38,245 nucleotides of DNA, taken from contig QWPJ01000189.1 of assembly GCA_003671195.1 (NCBI GenBank), positions 1 to 38,245 of the forward strand. The letters run 5' to 3'. A program made the translations under genes and the position numbers. The stretch comes from Planctomycetota bacterium (GTDB lineage Bacteria; Planctomycetota; Planctomycetia; Pirellulales; Pirellulaceae). Numbering within the stretch: position 1 is the first letter of the stretch; every line of letters begins with the position of its first letter. The notes below the pieces were generated by a model. It saw only the letters and a program-made list of their open reading frames with translations, was not told the DNA's origin and did not search any database. Positions 24,232 to 31,557 of this stretch are shown here, piece by piece.

Positions 24232-24983
24232 GCGATCCGCATGGGAGTGGGGAACTCCAGGACAAATTTCGTGCCTCGGCCGACTTCGCTCTGGACGCTG
24301 ATGCGTCCGCCGTGGGCTTCAAGGATCTTGCGTGTAGTGGGCAGACCAAGCCCGGAGCCTTCGGTTTTTGTCGAATAGAACGGCTCGAACATTCGCATGG
24401 CGGTCGTTTCGTCCATGCCGCATCCGGAGTCGATCATGTCGATGGCCACGCCGCTTGGGATGACATAGGTTCGGATCAGGAGTTCTCCGCCATCGGGCAT
24501 CGCCTCGAGCGAATTTTTCACTAGGTTGATCAGAGCCGCCTGGAGCGAGCCTCCGTTGAGTCGAATGTTGGGCAGATCGGAGTCAAGGAACCGTTCGAGT
24601 CGGACCCCTTGTCTGTCAGCTTGGGGCTGAAAGAGATTCAGGACCGAGATGATTTGTTCGTTCAGGGAGCCGAGGGTCAGTTCCATGTCCTGCATGCGCG
24701 CGAATTTCAGGAAATCCCTCAGGAGGTTTTCCATTCGATGGCACTGTTGTTTGATCATCTCGACTTTGGAGATAGCGCGGCGTTTTCCCGGCCACTGACT
24801 CTCGTCGAGTTCCTCACTCAGCAGGTCGGCATTCATGTGAATGACCGAGAGTGGATTTTTGATCTCGTGGGCTAGAGAGCCTGCCAGCTCGGCCAGTTCG
24901 TGATACTGCCTCCAAATCGGGCCCTGTCGGTCTAGGTCTTGCTCCTGGCCGTGGAGGTCGTCATCGGCAGGATCGATGCTCAT
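24228..24983 (-). CDS. Soluble histidine kinase lacking a recognisable sensor domain
   Basis: Two-component kinase core of about 251 residues. Residues about 17-100 hold the dimerisation/phosphoacceptor helices with the H-box LAGSLAHEIKNPLSVIHMNADLL. The ATPase domain follows with N-box LVKNSLEAM, G1 DSGCGMDE, F-box FEPFYSTKTEGSGLGLPTTRKI, and G3 GRGTKFVLEF. There are no membrane segments and only about 25 residues before the H-box region, so any signal must come from a partner. The frame is open back to 25094 but that lies inside pepA. The ATG at 24983 overlaps the pepA stop (ATGA), implying translational coupling. The cognate regulator is not adjacent. An NtrB-like role with the sigma-54 regulator at 15712 is only a guess. 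Confidence 0.88.
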   Translation of the reverse strand: MSIDPADDDLHGQEQDLDRQGPIWRQYHELAELAGSLAHEIKNPLSVIHMNADLLSEELDESQWPGKRRAISKVEMIKQQCHRMENLLRDFLKFARMQDMELTLGSLNEQIISVLNLFQPQADRQGVRLERFLDSDLPNIRLNGGSLQAALINLVKNSLEAMPDGGELLIRTYVIPSGVAIDMIDSGCGMDETTAMRMFEPFYSTKTEGSGLGLPTTRKILEAHGGRISVQSEVGRGTKFVLEFPTPMRIA

Positions 24984-26428
24984 GCCAAGAGCCATTCGGC
25001 AAAGGAGCGTACGAGGAAGCCGGTCCCACCGGCGTCGCACCAAGGCTTGGCCGAGTCCAAGAATGCCGGGCCTGCGATATCGAGGTGGACCCAAGGTTTG
25101 GTTTGGACGAATTCCTCAAGAAATTTCGCGGCGGTGATGGCTCCACCCCAGCGTCCTTCGCCGACGTTCTTGATGTCGGCAACTTTTCCAGCGATCTGCT
25201 CGCTGTAGAACGAGTGCATGGGTAGTGGCCAAGTGTACTCGCCACATTTTTCGGTGAACGATTGGACGTCGACTTGGAATTGCGTCTGATTGCTCATGAG
25301 TCCGGCCACATCGTTCCCAAGGGCCACGACGCAGGCGCCCGTGAGGGTGGCAAAGTCGATGATTTGTGCAGGTTTTTCTTCCAGAGCGACATCCAAGCAA
25401 TCGGCAAGGACCAATCGGCCTTCGGCATCGGTGTTATGGATTTCGATGGTTTTACCACTTCGAGCCGTCAGGACATCGCCGAGTTTGAAGGCATCCCCGG
25501 AGACTAGGTTTTCGACCAATCCTAGCACACCGACAACATTCCTGCGGACATTGAGTTTGGCGATTGCATTGAAGATGGCAAGGACTGTCGCTGCGCCTGC
25601 CATGTCGCACTTCATCGTCAGCATTCCATCGGTGGGCTTGAGCGAATATCCACCGGAGTCGAACGTGACTCCTTTGCCGACCAGGGCCAGGGGTTCGGAG
25701 TCTGGCGGAGCGCCGCGGTGACGCAGGATCAGCAATCGTGGATCGCGAATCGAGCCTCTTGCGACGGCCAGGAGTGCTTGGCAACGTTCCTCAATGAGTC
25801 GTTGTTTATCCCAAACTTCGATCGAGAAGCCCGCATCGTTGGCGACCTCGATGGCTTGATCGGTGAAGGTTTCTGGGTACATGCGATTCGGGGGTTGGTT
25901 GACCATCAGTCGGGCTAGATTGACCGATTCACCGATGATTTCGCCAGCTCGGATTTGGGCATCATTGCTTCCGGTCCACTCGACGATTTCAGGGGCGAAG
26001 GTACTTTTCTCGCTCTTGTAGAGGTCTTGGCCTTGGGAGCCGACGAGGGCACCTGCGATGGCGGCACGGATTTCCAGGGGAGAGTTGCCGAATCCGACAA
26101 AGCGAACTGTGGATCGCTGCCTGGAGGCAAGGGCCTTCATCGCCGAACCCGCTGCGCGAAAGTAGGTATTGCAAGCCGATTGACTTGCATTGCCCGTACC
26201 GACGATACACAGAACCCCTGCGGGGATTCCTGTCGGCGCGATGAGCATGGAGACCTTGTTCGGTTTGGTAGATACTTCACCGCTTTGCATGACGCGTCGA
26301 AACCAACCCGAGCTCGCTTGGTCGAGCGATTGGAACTCGGATCGTTGGGCCCAGTCGTCGTCTAGGGCGACTACAAGAACATCGCAAGGCTTTTGGACCC
26401 AGTCTTCTCGGCAGAATTCAAACTTCAT
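24980..26428 (-). CDS. pepA: Leucyl aminopeptidase (M17 family)
   Basis: Cytosolic two-metal aminopeptidase that removes N-terminal residues from peptides. The 482 residues have the family's usual length. The C-terminal catalytic domain carries LVGKGVTFDSGGYSLKP (metal ligand Lys/Asp), MKCDMAGAATVL (Asp) and the signature NTDAEGRLVLADCLDVA (Asp, Glu and catalytic Arg). The N-terminal domain is less conserved, as normal. It follows the glycosyltransferase gene by 20 bases on the same strand and its stop is overlapped by the histidine kinase start. Full-length with all key residues. Confidence 0.96.
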   Translation of the reverse strand: MKFEFCREDWVQKPCDVLVVALDDDWAQRSEFQSLDQASSGWFRRVMQSGEVSTKPNKVSMLIAPTGIPAGVLCIVGTGNASQSACNTYFRAAGSAMKALASRQRSTVRFVGFGNSPLEIRAAIAGALVGSQGQDLYKSEKSTFAPEIVEWTGSNDAQIRAGEIIGESVNLARLMVNQPPNRMYPETFTDQAIEVANDAGFSIEVWDKQRLIEERCQALLAVARGSIRDPRLLILRHRGAPPDSEPLALVGKGVTFDSGGYSLKPTDGMLTMKCDMAGAATVLAIFNAIAKLNVRRNVVGVLGLVENLVSGDAFKLGDVLTARSGKTIEIHNTDAEGRLVLADCLDVALEEKPAQIIDFATLTGACVVALGNDVAGLMSNQTQFQVDVQSFTEKCGEYTWPLPMHSFYSEQIAGKVADIKNVGEGRWGGAITAAKFLEEFVQTKPWVHLDIAGPAFLDSAKPWCDAGGTGFLVRSFAEWLLA

Positions 26429-26448
26429 GGTTGCAGATACAGATGCGG

Positions 26449-27279
26449 TTAGGATTCCCGAGTCCCGGGCGAACTCAATTCACCGAGTTGCTCCTTGGCA
26501 TGCACGGCTTTGAGCGAGTTATTGACGGTCTGGATGTAGTTTTGACCGGCTTGGGTCCACGGATGGATCAAGTTGTAATATAGGATATACCAGATCGCAG
26601 CGATTCCGTCACGCATACCGATTTTCTTTCCTTCTTCATACGTTCGGCCGTAGTAGGAGATTGGAACTTCGTAGGTCCGCGCACGGGTCTTGCAGACCAT
26701 CGCGGTGATTTCGACTTCCATCCCAAAGCCTTTGCTCGTCAGTTCCAATGGCACGATGACCTCTCGTCGAAACGCCTTGTAGCAAGTCTCGATATCGGAC
26801 ATGTTTCGGTTGGTCAGGACGTTGCTGAGCAACGTGAGGAATTTGTTCGCGACATAGTGATAAAAATAGAGAACTCGAGACGCTTTCTTGACCAGGAAGC
26901 GACTTCCGTAGACCACATCGGCCCAATTCTCGAAGATGGGATACAAAACGCCTGGAATTTCACGCGGGTCGTATTCCAAATCGGCATCTTGGATGATCAT
27001 CACATCCCCGGTCGCGTTGTGAATGGCCTTTGCGATCGCAGCGGTTTTTCCGGCGTTTTTCGGTTGGCGAATCAGGCGGATTTTGTCTTGGTCGGCTGGG
27101 TTGTTCGCGAGGAACTCTTCGACTCTCTGGCAGGTCTGATCGGTCGACCCGTCGTCGACGACGAGGATTTCCTTATCGACAGTAAATTGGTTGGAAAATG
27201 GGACATCCAAGAGTTTTCGCAGGACCGGGACGATGGTCGACTGTTCGTTGTAAGCCGGTACTAGGATGGAGACTTTCAT
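26449..27279 (-). CDS. Family 2 glycosyltransferase (dolichyl/polyprenyl-phosphate sugar synthase-like)
   Basis: Probably transfers a sugar from a nucleotide donor to a polyprenyl phosphate or similar acceptor at the inner membrane face. From the ATG at 27279 the 276 residues show the GT-A fold: MKVSILVPAYNEQSTI (1-16), EILVVDDGSTDQT, then PKNAGKTAAIAKAIHNATGD, the metal-binding DADLEYDP, VVYGSRF, and SDIETCYKAFRREV typical of the DPM/DPG-synthase subgroup. There are no C-terminal membrane helices of the GtrB type. The frame is open to 27381, but the ATG at 27279 gives the family start. It begins one base after the stop of the D-threonine-aldolase-like gene, so the two are coupled. Confidence 0.9.
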   Translation of the reverse strand: MKVSILVPAYNEQSTIVPVLRKLLDVPFSNQFTVDKEILVVDDGSTDQTCQRVEEFLANNPADQDKIRLIRQPKNAGKTAAIAKAIHNATGDVMIIQDADLEYDPREIPGVLYPIFENWADVVYGSRFLVKKASRVLYFYHYVANKFLTLLSNVLTNRNMSDIETCYKAFRREVIVPLELTSKGFGMEVEITAMVCKTRARTYEVPISYYGRTYEEGKKIGMRDGIAAIWYILYYNLIHPWTQAGQNYIQTVNNSLKAVHAKEQLGELSSPGTRES

Positions 27280-27280
27280 T

Positions 27281-28429
27281 TCAGACCAGCATTCCTCTTG
27301 CGTCGACGGCGAGTTCTTCAAGACCGCCGTGTTCTGGATTGTCTTGTCGGTAAAGGAAAAAGGAGTTTTGCAAATTGACACACACGCAAATATGGTTGGG
27401 GATGATCCAAACGCGGTCCCCGACTTTGGGCCGAGGGCCTGCGTAGGTTTCCTGGAATATCACTTCTCCATGCTCCTCGCTCAGACGCGAAACCTTGGCA
27501 TCCGGATAGTCGACGACTTTTCCAAAGCCCGATTCGGGCTCAACGCAATGGCGATCGCTCGAGAGGGTTTTGCTCCCTGCATCGAGGATAAACTTGTTTT
27601 TGGTCGGGACGCTTACGACCGTCGCCACGACACGAGCGGCGCAATCGTCGATACTGGCGACTCCCAAGGCGACTTCGTTCCAGTCGTTGTAGATATACGT
27701 TCCTGGTCGGATTTCGTTCAGAATGGGATTTCGATGGGATTCTTTGGCCGTCGGAGTTGAGCCCCCGGAGATGACCGGAACGTCGATCCCTAGGGAGCCC
27801 AAGCGATCGACAACACCGGCGATCGCATCGTGGTACTGACCCCAGGCCTCGGTGGAGGCTGCGGGTAGAATATGCCCGGGAAAGCACATCAAGCCTCGAA
27901 ATTCCAGCCCAGACTGCTTGGAGACCCAAGCGCACAGCTCGACGGCTTGGGCACTGGATTCGACTCCGGTGCGGTGAAACCCGACATCCAGGTCGACCAT
28001 GATTCCTATCGGGAGCCCGACGTTGCGGGCCGTCTGAGCGATCCGCTCGGCGGCTTCGAGAGAATCGATCCCAACGGCGATTCTCCCAGAGGTTCCCGAG
28101 CTATGGGATTCCTCGGCAAAGTCTCTGAGTAAACTTCCCAACCGCTGCAAACGCCCTGTTCCGATGGCCGGATAGGCCAGAAATAGGTCCCTGCTCGCTT
28201 CAGACATTCGCTCGGCTTCCCCGACTTTGGCGACCGTTAAACCTTTGGCCCCCAATGCGATTTGCCGCTTTGCCATACGTATCGATTTGTGGGTTTTCGT
28301 ATGGGGCCTTAAGCTCAGCCGGTGCTCATCGCAGTACTGCTGCATGCGAGTGAGATTTCGCTCGACGGTAAGGGCATCGACAACCAACGAGGGTGTCGGA
28401 TGATCTTCGGGCAACGGGATCCAATCCAT
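27281..28429 (-). CDS. D-threonine aldolase / D-serine dehydratase-like PLP enzyme
   Basis: Alanine-racemase-fold PLP enzyme acting on a D- or beta-hydroxy amino acid. From the ATG at 28429 it has 382 residues: MDWIPLPEDHPTPSLVVDALTVERNL, then the PLP lysine in LRPHTKTHKS, GLMCFPGHIL, VISGGSTPT, and the C-terminal metal site PNHICVCVN whose His and Cys match the zinc ligands of D-serine dehydratase/D-threonine aldolase. An ATG nine codons upstream (28456) is possible, but the chosen one has GAGAGG eight bases before it. The exact substrate cannot be read from sequence. It heads the group with the glycosyltransferase, pepA and the kinase and is divergent from the STPK gene. Confidence 0.85.
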   Translation of the reverse strand: MDWIPLPEDHPTPSLVVDALTVERNLTRMQQYCDEHRLSLRPHTKTHKSIRMAKRQIALGAKGLTVAKVGEAERMSEASRDLFLAYPAIGTGRLQRLGSLLRDFAEESHSSGTSGRIAVGIDSLEAAERIAQTARNVGLPIGIMVDLDVGFHRTGVESSAQAVELCAWVSKQSGLEFRGLMCFPGHILPAASTEAWGQYHDAIAGVVDRLGSLGIDVPVISGGSTPTAKESHRNPILNEIRPGTYIYNDWNEVALGVASIDDCAARVVATVVSVPTKNKFILDAGSKTLSSDRHCVEPESGFGKVVDYPDAKVSRLSEEHGEVIFQETYAGPRPKVGDRVWIIPNHICVCVNLQNSFFLYRQDNPEHGGLEELAVDARGMLV

Positions 28430-28556
28430 CGAAATAGCCTCTCGGGAGCTTGCCATGAAAAACCCACTGAAAAAAGGACGAAAAAACCAGCTCTTTTGAG
28501 TAGTTTATCGGATCGATCTACCCTGCGGAGTATCTGCGAAAAAAAACGACTTTGTG

Positions 28557-28562
28557 TATACT
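28557..28562 (+). promoter_or_regulatory. Candidate -10 element for the kinase gene
   Basis: TATACT lies 24 bases before the ATG at 28587 and would place the transcript start near 28569. A GTG at 28554 in the same frame lies upstream of that point, so the ATG is the better start. No good -35 is visible at the standard distance. Confidence 0.35.
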
Positions 28563-28586
28563 GATCCAGCACGTAGAACCCAACCT

Positions 28587-30158
28587 ATGCCACAGAACCC
28601 CTTGGACGCTGATTCTGAAGTTCACTTACCGGTCGTCAAGGACCATGTCTACCACTGCGTCTGCGGTTACGAGTACGTCGTCGAACCTCAGCGCGGAGGC
28701 CAATGCCCCTTCTGTTATCGGCGTGTCTTAGGCGAAGCACTCCAAGACGCATACGAAGCGACGGTAAGTTTATCGAGTCTGCAAGGTTCGCCTCGGGATT
28801 GCGAGGTCGATTTAGACCCCATCGACGCGATGACAGATCACGTCTTCGGTCACTTCAAACTCGAGAAACAGCTTGGTCAAGGTGGCATGGGGGCTGTTTA
28901 TCGCGCGTTGGATACCTCGTTGCAGCGCTACGTCGCCGTCAAGGTCATGCGGAGCAAAAGCCAGAGCAGTTCCGAGCAGGTCGATCCCATGCTGCGCGAA
29001 GCGGTCGCACAAGCCCGACTCAATCACCCGCACGTGGTGACCATCTACTACGTCGGTCGCCAAAACGAAGAGCCGTTCCTAGCGATGGAACTGCTTCCGG
29101 GCCCGACCCTCGCTGAACGCATTCGACGTCAAGGCGCAATCCCTTATCCCGAGACGATCGGCTATGGGATTCAAGTGACCTCAGCCCTCAAGCATGCGAC
29201 GATCTTCGACCTGATCCATGCCGATATCAAACCCGCAAACTTGATCCTCGCTGGCGAAGGCCGTGTGAAAATTTCCGACTTTGGATTGGCCCGGGTGCAA
29301 AACACCGATGGATCCAAGTTGGGTAGCTCGCTCGCCGGGACCCCCTCGTATGTTGCACCCGAGCTCCTTCGCGGTGGTCCCTACAGCATCCAAACCGACA
29401 TGTATGCCTTGGGCGTGACGCTCTTCGAAATGGCTTTCGGAAGGCTTCCTGTGCAGATCCAAGGTGAATCGCTTCTGGCAAAGCTCGAATCCCTCATGGC
29501 CGCAGAGATCAGCTTCCCCAACCCCTGGCCCAAGACGTTGCCGAGAGAGTTCAAGAATGTCCTCCAACGTCTGCTAGCAAGGACCCCTCAAGAGCGTTAC
29601 GCAAACTACGACGAATTGCTCGATGCGCTCCGAGCCATCGCGCCGGTGAGCACCACCGCAGCCGGTTTTGCACCTCGCCTGATGGCCTATTCGGTCGACC
29701 AAGCCTGCTTGTTAGGCGCCATGGCCCCGTTTGCAATCTCCATCTTTGGCCTCCAAGCGTTCCGAGCCGAAAGCAGTCAATTGCTCATCCCGATCATCGC
29801 ATTTGCTTCGCTGATCGTGCCGGCGTTGTACCTATTGCTGATCTACCGCGGTTGGCCCTCGTTGGGTAGATATCTTTTCCAACTCCGAATCGTCGAAGAG
29901 CACGGCCTACCCCCACGGCGCGAGCAGCTAGTCCCCCGCGAGGTCCTCAGGAACGCTTTTGCGTGGCTCTTTCCACTTGCTCTGTACATTTCCTTGCAAT
30001 CGGTCTCGGTCTCCAAGGGGATCGAATATTCCCTGATCGGAGTCCTCGGGCTAAACTCCATCGCCCTATTTCTGCTCGGACGACGCAAAGCCCTTCACGA
30101 TTACCTTTGCCATTCGAACGTCGTGCTTGCGGTCAACAAATCGGAACCACGAATCTAA
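28587..30158 (+). CDS. Zinc-ribbon Ser/Thr protein kinase with C-terminal RDD-like membrane domain
   Basis: Hanks-type kinase of 523 residues anchored by its C-terminus. Residues 24-43 hold a Cys4 ribbon (C24, C26, C40, C43: YHCVCGYEY...QCPFCYRR). The kinase domain (about 90-350) has the glycine loop LGQGGMGAVY (96-105), the VAVK lysine K119, the catalytic HADIKPAN (211-218), DFGLA (231-235), GTPSYVAPE and DMYALGVTLFEM. The Arg of the usual HRD is Ala here, so activation-loop control would be of non-RD type. Residues after about 370 have several hydrophobic helices, with SVDQACLLGA, GRYLFQLRIVE and ALHDYLCHSNVV, typical of an RDD domain. It stops 15 bases before aroB. Confidence 0.9.
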   Translation: MPQNPLDADSEVHLPVVKDHVYHCVCGYEYVVEPQRGGQCPFCYRRVLGEALQDAYEATVSLSSLQGSPRDCEVDLDPIDAMTDHVFGHFKLEKQLGQGGMGAVYRALDTSLQRYVAVKVMRSKSQSSSEQVDPMLREAVAQARLNHPHVVTIYYVGRQNEEPFLAMELLPGPTLAERIRRQGAIPYPETIGYGIQVTSALKHATIFDLIHADIKPANLILAGEGRVKISDFGLARVQNTDGSKLGSSLAGTPSYVAPELLRGGPYSIQTDMYALGVTLFEMAFGRLPVQIQGESLLAKLESLMAAEISFPNPWPKTLPREFKNVLQRLLARTPQERYANYDELLDALRAIAPVSTTAAGFAPRLMAYSVDQACLLGAMAPFAISIFGLQAFRAESSQLLIPIIAFASLIVPALYLLLIYRGWPSLGRYLFQLRIVEEHGLPPRREQLVPREVLRNAFAWLFPLALYISLQSVSVSKGIEYSLIGVLGLNSIALFLLGRRKALHDYLCHSNVVLAVNKSEPRI

Positions 30159-30173
30159 AAAGCCCCCTGCCCT

Positions 30174-31262
30174 ATGCGATCTATCTCCGTTCCCTTGGAA
30201 TCAAGGGCTTATTCGATCCAGATCGGAGTACCCGAAGCGGCCGAGCTGCGTTTGGCCGTTGACGAGGTTTTCTCCGGAGCCTCGAGTTTCATCCTGATCG
30301 CCGACCGAAACGTCTTACCTATCGCTCTAAAAATTCGCGAATCCATCGCGGGCAGTGGATTGACCGCGATGGTTGAAGTCCCCAGCGGTGAGGCGAGCAA
30401 GTCCGTTGAGCAACTCGGGCGACTTTGGCAACAAATGGCTTTGCTCCGCGCCGACCGTCAAGCGGTGATCGTCGCCGTCGGTGGGGGAGTCGTCGGCGAT
30501 CTGGCTGGTTTTTTGGCCGCGTCGTGGAACCGTGGGGTTCGATTGCTCCAAGTCCCGACGACGCTCCTTTCGATGGTCGATAGCAGCGTCGGCGGAAAGA
30601 CCGGAATCAACCTTCCACAGGCCAAGAACGTCATCGGCGCGTTCTGGCAACCTTCCATGGTTTGGATCGACTTGCGATCGCTCGACTCGCTGCCCGAACG
30701 CGAATTCAAAAGCGGCTTGGCCGAAGTCGTCAAATACGGCGTGATCATGGACCCGGACTTCTTCGGCTGGCTGGAGGCCAACGCCAAGTCGATTCTCGAT
30801 CGCGACGTCCAAGCTTTGGAATACCTCGTCGGTCGATGTTGCGAGCTCAAAGCTCAGGTCGTCTCGGCCGACGAGCACGAGACGAGCGGTCTTCGCGCCA
30901 TCCTCAACTACGGACATACCTTTGGCCATGCGATCGAAGCATTAGCCCAATACGGAACCTACCTTCATGGTGAAGCGATCTCGATAGGAATGACCATGGC
31001 GGGCCGCTTGGCCGTCGAACTCCATCGATGGACAGGGCACGAACTCAGTCGGCAAACCGAATTGCTCGAAGCGTTCGGACTCCCTACAAGCCTATCGAAC
31101 CGGCATGATCCCATCGCACCTGAATCGATGGTACAAGCGATGATGCTCGACAAAAAAACATCCCACGGCCAACTACGACTCATTCTGCCGAGTCGATTGG
31201 GGCACGTCGAGACGGTCAAAGATGTGCCGATCGATGCGATACTTCGCCATGCTAAAGGCTAA
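30174..31262 (+). CDS. aroB: 3-dehydroquinate synthase
   Basis: NAD- and metal-dependent cytosolic enzyme converting DAHP to 3-dehydroquinate, step two of the shikimate pathway. The 362 residues have normal length. Motifs are VAVGGGVVGDLAGFLAASW (NAD loop), VPTTLLSMVDSSVGGKTGIN, KNVIGAFWQP, EFKSGLAEVVKYG, and the metal ligands in LNYGHTFGHAIE, with YLHGEAISIGM after it. It lies 15 bases after the kinase gene. Its last codons and stop (TAA, 31260-31262) lie within the left arm of the inverted-repeat element that follows. pheA of the same biosynthetic branch is in the window but not linked. Confidence 0.97.
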   Translation: MRSISVPLESRAYSIQIGVPEAAELRLAVDEVFSGASSFILIADRNVLPIALKIRESIAGSGLTAMVEVPSGEASKSVEQLGRLWQQMALLRADRQAVIVAVGGGVVGDLAGFLAASWNRGVRLLQVPTTLLSMVDSSVGGKTGINLPQAKNVIGAFWQPSMVWIDLRSLDSLPEREFKSGLAEVVKYGVIMDPDFFGWLEANAKSILDRDVQALEYLVGRCCELKAQVVSADEHETSGLRAILNYGHTFGHAIEALAQYGTYLHGEAISIGMTMAGRLAVELHRWTGHELSRQTELLEAFGLPTSLSNRHDPIAPESMVQAMMLDKKTSHGQLRLILPSRLGHVETVKDVPIDAILRHAKG

Positions 31263-31528
31263 AGCCCAATACCGTCAAATCGACATTTGGATCCTTTTAG
31301 GAAAGATTGGATTTGAATGTACTTCGGCGCATGCCGAGGGGTTTTTGAAAGCGGTTGGGCGCAAGCCCTCCGGTGAAGGTTCAAGTGAAGTGATCCACCC
31401 TCGAACATTCAGGAAACCACTGGATATTTAGACTCACCGGGCAGCTTGCGCTGCTCCGCTATCATTTGCCGATTACCAGAAAATGCAACTTCATCAATGT
31501 CCCGATTTGACGGTATTGGCCTAAAGCC
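31257..31528. repeat. MITE-like / structured inverted-repeat element between aroB and dnaE2
   Basis: CCAATACCGTCAAATCG at 31266-31282 is repeated exactly, inverted, at 31503-31519. Similarity continues on both sides (GGCT..AG.CC outside, ACATT inside). About 220 bases lie between the arms, holding compact hairpins at 31322-31339, 31357-31368 (GGGC-GCAA-GCCC) and 31441-31454 (GCAGC-TTGC-GCTGC) and no ORF of note. Long terminal inverted repeats around a short noncoding core are the hallmark of miniature inverted-repeat elements. A structured 3' RNA is the alternative. Target-site duplications were not clear. Confidence 0.6.
31322..31346 (+). terminator. Intrinsic terminator after aroB
   Basis: CTTCGGC and GCCGAGG (31322-31328 and 31333-31339) pair around a GCAT loop and are followed by GG and five T (31342-31346). 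This lies 60 bases past the aroB stop on the + strand, inside the inverted-repeat element. Confidence 0.6.
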
Positions 31529-31557
31529 TAAAGCCTGCTGCCTGATGGCTGGGGTGC

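Noticed and set aside
28554..28586. GTG start for the kinase gene
   Set aside because: It lies upstream of the likely transcription start given by TATACT; the ATG at 28587 is better supported.
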